A DNA stretch of 36,290 nucleotides. Origin: Winogradskyella sp. Its GTDB lineage: Bacteria; Bacteroidota; Bacteroidia; Flavobacteriales; Flavobacteriaceae. Under the pieces are notes generated by a model. The model made no database searches, was not told where the DNA came from, and saw only the letters and a list, made by a program, of their open reading frames with translations. This document shows positions 32,685-36,290 of the stretch, piece after piece. The translations under genes were made by a program, and so were the position numbers. Positions within the stretch are counted from its first letter, which is position 1. Each line of letters begins with the position of its first letter. The stretch is from the NCBI RefSeq assembly GCF_025210595.1, contig NZ_JAOARH010000041.1, positions 1 through 36,290 of the forward strand, given 5' to 3'.

Positions 32685-33341
32685 TTAGTGCTGCGATTTA
32701 TATCTATCTACAATAGCATCGCAATCTTTTAGTGTTTTTCTAATCCAATCAAATCGTTTTTCTGTATACTCCTTTTGGGTAAGTTGCCAATTTATTTCAG
32801 ACTTTCGAAGTTTGGAAGTAACGTGTTGCAAAATAATTGCTGCAGAAACAGAAATATTAAGACTCTCTGTAAAACCAACCATTGGTATTTTTAAAAAACA
32901 ATCGGCTTGGTCTATAACCTGTTGCGATAACCCTTCGGTTTCCCTTCCGAAGAAAAAGCAAGACTTTTTTGAAATATCAAAATCAATTAAATCACAATCT
33001 TGTGCATGCGGACTTGTTGCTACAATTTGATAGCCTTTAGACCTTAAATCATCTAAACAAGACTTCGTTGTATGGTAACGATTTAAATCTACCCATTTTT
33101 GCGCTCCCATTGCAATTTCTCTATCTATGCGCTTAGAGTTAACTTCTTCTACAATATTAATTTCTTGTATACCAAAAACATCGCAAGAGCGAATTACGGC
33201 ACTAGTATTGTGCAATTGATACACATCTTCTGTTGCAACAGTAAAGTGTTTTGTGCGTTGCGCTAATACTTTTTTAAAACGCTCCCTTCTGTTTTCTGTA
33301 AGATAGGATTCTAAGTGTTCGAGTAATTTTAAATCAGACAT
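32685..33341 (-). CDS. trmH: SpoU/TrmH-family RNA 2'-O-methyltransferase
   Basis: A SPOUT-class methyltransferase, most like TrmH, which makes 2'-O-methylguanosine at position 18 of tRNA. Motif 1 is HNTSAVIRSCDVFG (Asn45 and catalytic-type Arg51), motif 2 FFFGRETEGLSQQVI, and motif 3 IPMVGFTESLNISVSAAIIL. At 218 residues with an N-terminal helical extension (RRERFKKVLAQRT) and a C-terminal helical tail (FDWIRKTLKDCDAIVDRY), the layout fits TrmH rather than RlmB or TrmL. The substrate assignment to tRNA Gm18 is by family only. Confidence 0.88.
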   Translation of the reverse strand: MSDLKLLEHLESYLTENRRERFKKVLAQRTKHFTVATEDVYQLHNTSAVIRSCDVFGIQEINIVEEVNSKRIDREIAMGAQKWVDLNRYHTTKSCLDDLRSKGYQIVATSPHAQDCDLIDFDISKKSCFFFGRETEGLSQQVIDQADCFLKIPMVGFTESLNISVSAAIILQHVTSKLRKSEINWQLTQKEYTEKRFDWIRKTLKDCDAIVDRYKSQH

Positions 33342-33449
33342 AAATCAAAAGTATAAAATTTACTATCATTGACAGAAGCTAAATAACATTATACTCCTAC
33401 TTTAGGTCATTTACACCAAACACAAACTAAATTACAAAGGCAAGTATAA

Positions 33450-34172
33450 TTATTTAACTTCTTGTATATAAAAGAAGGCTTGCCCAGAGTTATCAGTCAT
33501 AAGAATACGCTCCCCTTCATCGTAAACCAAACTACCACCATGATTCATTACTTTATCTTTTGCTTCTTTTAGATCTTGTACACCAAAGGTACATACCCAA
33601 TACTCATACTTGCCTTTATAATTGTTTGGTATTTGCAAAGCATCAGCAACATGCTTGTTATTTTGGCTATAAATTTCGAAATAACCACTTTGCTTTTCTA
33701 CAAAGTTCCAATCAAAAATACCTTCATAGAAAGGAATAATATTAGCCGCTTTTGAAATATGAAGTTCGTTCCAAACTAATGTATTAGCTTCGTTTTTTGT
33801 TCTTGTTGTTTTTAGATTATCACCTTCATAAATTGTAAATCCTGCACCTTGTGGATCTCTTATTAAAGCTACTTTTCCAAAACCTTCCATGGTCTGTTCC
33901 ATTTCTATAATACCACCTAACTCTCGTGCTTTTGCAACTGTGCTTTTAGTATCATTAACCTGTATGTAAGTCATCCAAAAATGAGGCATACGCATTTGCT
34001 TAAACTTTTCTGGAGTTTCATATAGACCAACAATGTCTTTATCGCCTTTGTATGCTACATAATAATCGTAATCTTTATAATATGTCCAACCAAAAACATT
34101 TTCGTAAAAGGGTATTGTTTCTTTTGGTGAATAGGTAGATAAATCAGCAAAAATTATAGTGTTAGATTTCAT
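33450..34172 (-). CDS. Two-domain VOC family protein (glyoxalase-like)
   Basis: A cytoplasmic protein of two vicinal-oxygen-chelate domains in tandem (about 5-117 and 130-239). Each has the beta-alpha-beta pattern of the family: ETIPFYENVFGWTYYK and FKQMRMPHFWMTYIQV in the first, NIIPFYEGIFDWNFVEKQ and YWVCTFGVQ in the second, and each ends in a G-x-x-F strand (GAGFTIYEG; GQAFFYIQE). No complete metal-ligand set stands out, as in many VOC proteins of antibiotic-resistance or dioxygenase type, so no reaction can be named. It lies 13 bp after the lipoprotein gene at 34186-34701 and is probably in the same transcript. Confidence 0.88.
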   Translation of the reverse strand: MKSNTIIFADLSTYSPKETIPFYENVFGWTYYKDYDYYVAYKGDKDIVGLYETPEKFKQMRMPHFWMTYIQVNDTKSTVAKARELGGIIEMEQTMEGFGKVALIRDPQGAGFTIYEGDNLKTTRTKNEANTLVWNELHISKAANIIPFYEGIFDWNFVEKQSGYFEIYSQNNKHVADALQIPNNYKGKYEYWVCTFGVQDLKEAKDKVMNHGGSLVYDEGERILMTDNSGQAFFYIQEVK

Positions 34173-34185
34173 ATGATGTCATTTT

Positions 34186-34701
34186 TTAATTTGTCTTTTG
34201 GCGTTTCCAGATCTCAGTATAAGGTTGCCCTTCAATAGTCATTTTTAATTCTAATTCGTCTTTATCTTTTAAGGTGATAATAACTTGATAGTTAGAGCCA
34301 TCTAGCATATGAATTTTACCGTTTGTGTAAATTCCGTTTTCATAAACAAGGTCACTAAGAAAATAGTATGCTTTTTTATCGCCTTTTGTATATTCTGTAG
34401 TACCATCATTATAATAATGGATTTTACCAACAAAGCTATTCTTATACCTTTCAATTTCATATATCGCCCAGTTATAATCATTTTTCACTTCCCATACACC
34501 AATGATTTCGTTTGACTTGAGATGGCTTTTATTCTTTTCAACCTCAACTTTAGAAGCTTCATTCTCTATAGAATCCATCTCACGCTTCATTATCTCCACA
34601 CTGTTTTCAATAGCTTGCTCTTTTTGTTCTTGCTTGTCATTTTTACAAGAGAACATAACTAATAATGTAGCTACAAAAATTAACAAATGGTTTGCTTTCA
34701 T
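34186..34701 (-). CDS. Lipoprotein with a DUF2147-like C-terminal domain
   Basis: A 171-residue lipoprotein: signal peptide with lipobox MFSC, so Cys19 is lipidated, then a charged, coiled-coil-prone Lys/Glu segment (about 22-62, KNDKQEQKEQAIENSV and onward). The C-terminal ~105 residues follow the DUF2147 pattern weakly: IGVWEV, WAIYEIERYKNSFVGKIHYY, TNGKIHMLDGSNYQVII, and the closing YTEIWKRQ. This matches the layout of the DUF2147 protein at 23705, but the similarity is low and not confirmed. It leads a probable operon with the VOC protein. Upstream are a perfect -7 element and an FNR-box-like site. Confidence 0.75.
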   Translation of the reverse strand: MKANHLLIFVATLLVMFSCKNDKQEQKEQAIENSVEIMKREMDSIENEASKVEVEKNKSHLKSNEIIGVWEVKNDYNWAIYEIERYKNSFVGKIHYYNDGTTEYTKGDKKAYYFLSDLVYENGIYTNGKIHMLDGSNYQVIITLKDKDELELKMTIEGQPYTEIWKRQKTN

Positions 34702-34723
34702 TGAGTGTAATTAAAATTATGGA

Positions 34724-34731
34724 CAAAATTA
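34724..34731 (-). promoter_or_regulatory. -7 element of the lipoprotein-VOC operon
   Basis: On the minus strand TAATTTTG fully matches TAnnTTTG. It lies 22 bases before the ATG. The centre of the FNR-like box (34754-34767) is about 30 bases upstream of this element, near -42 relative to the likely start, a typical activator position. Confidence 0.55.
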
Positions 34732-34753
34732 TAACAGTAAAATATAATGACTC

Positions 34754-34767
34754 TTGACATATATCAA
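34754..34767 (-). promoter_or_regulatory. FNR-box-like site upstream of the lipoprotein-VOC operon
   Basis: The minus strand reads TTGATATATGTCAA, one base from the FNR consensus TTGAT-N4-ATCAA. Its centre is about 60 bp before the ATG at 34701. A Crp/Fnr-family regulator is encoded about 400 bp away. Confidence 0.5.
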
Positions 34768-34843
34768 AAAGCATTTATTCTATGATTCAACAATTCTTAC
34801 TAGAATTATTTACAGCACAAAAAACAGACAACAATATAAAAAA

Positions 34844-35104
34844 TTAATATCCGTAATACCAGTTAATGACAGGTTCTGAAAACGCTAAACTTACTATAGA
34901 CAACACCAACCAAGCTATAGAAATTAACCAAAATAAGATTGGGTTATCATCTCTATGAATATGGTCTAAAAAAATTGCAGTTTTATTTTTAATACCTTGT
35001 ACACTCCATATTAAAAAAACTACAGCAAAATAAAAGGTGATTAAATCATAGTAAAATGCAAAAGGCATAATTACCAAAGCAAGAATAGATTTCCAATATT
35101 TCAT
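34844..35104 (-). CDS. Small membrane protein of unknown function
   Basis: An 86-residue hydrophobic protein I cannot place in a family. Two hydrophobic stretches are seen: about 5-37 (SILALVIMPFAFYYDLITFYFAVVFLIW, perhaps two helices) and about 57-79 (LFWLISIAWLVLSIVSLAF), joined by a charged loop with FLDHIHRDDNP. The ending INWYYGY is aromatic. Its size and gene position next to a Crp/Fnr regulator, with an FNR-like box upstream of its ATG, suggest it belongs to the regulator's target set. Confidence 0.7.
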   Translation of the reverse strand: MKYWKSILALVIMPFAFYYDLITFYFAVVFLIWSVQGIKNKTAIFLDHIHRDDNPILFWLISIAWLVLSIVSLAFSEPVINWYYGY

Positions 35105-35152
35105 AGATTCAAAATTTATGCTCGCAATGTAATATTGCTAAACTGATTATTT

Positions 35153-35166
35153 TTGAGTTACATCAA
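35153..35166 (-). promoter_or_regulatory. FNR-box-like site upstream of the small membrane protein
   Basis: The minus strand reads TTGATGTAACTCAA, again one base from TTGAT-N4-ATCAA, inside CTTTTGATGTAACTCAAAAA. Its centre is about 55 bp before the ATG at 35104 and 4 bp beyond the stop of the Crp/Fnr gene. Confidence 0.5.
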
Positions 35167-35169
35167 AAG

Positions 35170-35733
35170 TTATTTTTCAGCTCGTATTCTACTCAGTGTC
35201 TCTTGAGAGATCCCTAAAAAAGAAGCTATCAATCCTAATTTTACACGTAATTCTATTTGTGGAAAATAACTACGTAACGACTGGTATTTTTCTTTTGCAG
35301 AAAGAAATGACCAACTTTTAGAGAACTCATCTAAAATAACCAAAATTTCTTCAGCTAAGAGACGAGTAAAATTTCCAAAGGCAGGGAAATCTGCAATGAG
35401 TTTCTGATAATCGGAATAACTAACTCTAAAAAGTATACAATCTTCTATACATTCTATAGTTTCAAAACTTGGTTTTTGCGAATAAAAACTAGACCAAGCT
35501 GTAATAAATTGATTTTCAAAATAAAACCAAGAACTTACTTGACGTCCATCATGATGATAATAATTATGAAGAATACCTTTATTAACAAAGTACATATATT
35601 TTGCTCGCTGTCCTTCCTCTAAAATGGTGTCTCCTTTTTTGACTTCTATAGTTTGAAAAGCTGTAAATATGGCTTTTTTTAACTCAGGTGTAACATAAGC
35701 ACGCTCAGATATATAAAGTAAAAGGTCTTGCAT
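35170..35733 (-). CDS. Crp/Fnr-family transcriptional regulator
   Basis: A 187-residue regulator with an N-terminal cyclic-nucleotide-binding-like domain (about 15-130: TILEEGQRAKYMYFVNKGILHNYYHHDGRQVSSWFYFENQF) and a short C-terminal helix-turn-helix (about 166-187: KLGLIASFLGISQETLSRIRAEK). The wing after the helix is missing, as in many Bacteroidota members of this type. The recognition helix has Glu178, Thr179, Ser181 and Arg182, the same E-T-x-S-R pattern that FNR uses to read TTGAT. No Cys cluster for an Fe-S centre and no typical cAMP Arg-Ser pair are evident, so the signal is unknown. Two FNR-like sites lie just downstream. Confidence 0.92.
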   Translation of the reverse strand: MQDLLLYISERAYVTPELKKAIFTAFQTIEVKKGDTILEEGQRAKYMYFVNKGILHNYYHHDGRQVSSWFYFENQFITAWSSFYSQKPSFETIECIEDCILFRVSYSDYQKLIADFPAFGNFTRLLAEEILVILDEFSKSWSFLSAKEKYQSLRSYFPQIELRVKLGLIASFLGISQETLSRIRAEK

Positions 35734-35789
35734 TTAAATTATTAAGATTTATGAAAACCACAATATAAGCACAATTTTTCTAGTGTAAG

Positions 35790-35811
35790 AAGAAAACAAT
35801 CGTGTTTTCTT
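35790..35811. repeat. AAGAAAACA/TGTTTTCTT hairpin
   Basis: A perfect 9-bp inverted repeat with the loop ATCG lies in the 169-bp gap between the Crp/Fnr and ytxJ genes. The minus-strand tail is CTTACAC, not a T run, so a standard terminator is unlikely. The gap is otherwise AT-rich with no gene that I can see. Confidence 0.5.
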
Positions 35812-35902
35812 AAAAAACTTTTTATTGTGTTTTTTTGATTTAGCATTCAATTAAAATATTTAATTCATTCAAATCTTGAATAACTAAACACCTAAATCAA
35901 TA

Positions 35903-36286
35903 CTATAAAAAACTAGCTAAATCTATATTATTAATAGCACCATGAGAAGCATGTGTTACTACAACTCCATTTTTAATTACCAAAAGCTGTGGTGACTCAT
36001 GCATAACCTGAAATTTATAACCAACCTCATTAGAAACATCTCTATAATTCAATAAATCTAAATAATAAAGGTCCAAATCTTTTTCGGTAAACTGATACAT
36101 CTCTACAAACTGATTAATCACCATACGGCTAATACCACAACGTGTAGAATGTTTAAATATAACCTGTGTCTTGGTTTTAGATTTTTCCGCAATATAATTG
36201 AGTTGCGGAATTGCATTTAAAGGAATCCAAGGCAACACTTTTTCCTCTTTCTTTTCAGTTTTAAATATTTTATCAAATAATCCCAT
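35903..36286 (-). CDS. ytxJ: Bacillithiol-system monothiol protein YtxJ
   Basis: A 127-residue thioredoxin-fold protein of the YtxJ family, the putative monothiol bacilliredoxin. The active site is HSTRCGISR with Cys50 and Ser53 (CxxS), followed by strands around LDLYYLDLLNYRDVS and the cis-Pro loop HESPQLLVIKNG. YtxJ homologues accompany bacillithiol synthesis in Firmicutes and Bacteroidota, where they are thought to remove bacillithiol from proteins. It indicates that this organism probably uses bacillithiol; no bsh synthesis gene is in the window. The ATG lies 4 bases from the window end, so its promoter is not visible. Confidence 0.88.
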   Translation of the reverse strand: MGLFDKIFKTEKKEEKVLPWIPLNAIPQLNYIAEKSKTKTQVIFKHSTRCGISRMVINQFVEMYQFTEKDLDLYYLDLLNYRDVSNEVGYKFQVMHESPQLLVIKNGVVVTHASHGAINNIDLASFL

Positions 36287-36290
36287 AAAT

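Noticed and set aside
34782-34847. 21-codon plus-strand frame beginning MIQQFLLELF near the FNR-like site
   Set aside because: It is very short, overlaps the end of the small membrane protein gene and has no promoter or conservation evidence.
1-36290. CRISPR array, prophage, insertion sequence or replication origin
   Set aside because: No regularly spaced long direct repeats, phage structural genes, transposases or origin-type repeats were found by reading both strands.

Overview
This window comes from the chromosome of an AT-rich member of the phylum Bacteroidota, most likely a marine Flavobacteriaceae (relatives of Winogradskyella or Psychroserpens are my guess). Several signs agree. Two proteins end in type IX secretion system (T9SS) sorting domains. 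Promoter-like sites fit the Bacteroidota pattern TTG-N17-23-TAnnTTTG. Housekeeping genes read as flavobacterial, and a bacillithiol-linked YtxJ protein closes the window. No phage, insertion sequence, CRISPR array or plasmid function was seen.

Left part (1-15.4 kb, all + strand). The 3' end of a Met-anticodon tRNA and its terminator come first. Then follows a one-component regulator (TolB-like domain, TPR region, AraC DNA-binding domain). Next is a serine-hydrolase lipoprotein with an NAD(P)-binding protein and a CatB/Vat-type acetyltransferase in a tight operon, then a second secreted serine hydrolase. The regulator and both hydrolases share related upstream DNA, which suggests one small local regulon. 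Two T9SS cargo proteins follow, an M14 zinc carboxypeptidase and a 2140-residue multidomain surface protein; they share a leader/promoter block of their own.

Middle part (15.4-28.6 kb) is mostly housekeeping: hisS, a MacB-type permease, a conserved hypothetical, the rpsF-rpsR-rplI operon, an orphan LytTR response regulator, priA, a DUF2147 protein with a BrkB-family membrane protein, nadC, rlmH, a short hibernation factor, a RdgB-type NTP pyrophosphatase and a secreted esterase. Its intergenic gaps carry many hairpin or palindromic elements.

Right part (28.6-36.3 kb). A 139-residue orphan gene is bracketed by 13-bp near-perfect inverted repeats and looks like a cassette. Then come a DEAD-box RNA helicase with a long leader, a carboxypeptidase-regulatory-like protein, an SRPBCC protein, a TrmH-type methyltransferase, a two-domain VOC protein with a lipoprotein, a small membrane protein, a Crp/Fnr-family regulator and ytxJ. 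Two FNR-box-like sites lie 55-60 bp upstream of the start codons of the two units downstream of the Crp/Fnr gene, and the regulator's recognition helix has the FNR-type E-T-x-S-R pattern.

The most promising undescribed items are the three-promoter AraC/serine-hydrolase regulon, the Crp/Fnr mini-regulon, the inverted-repeat-bracketed orphan gene, and the non-AUG start implied for priA. All rest on reading the sequence by eye, with no database search.
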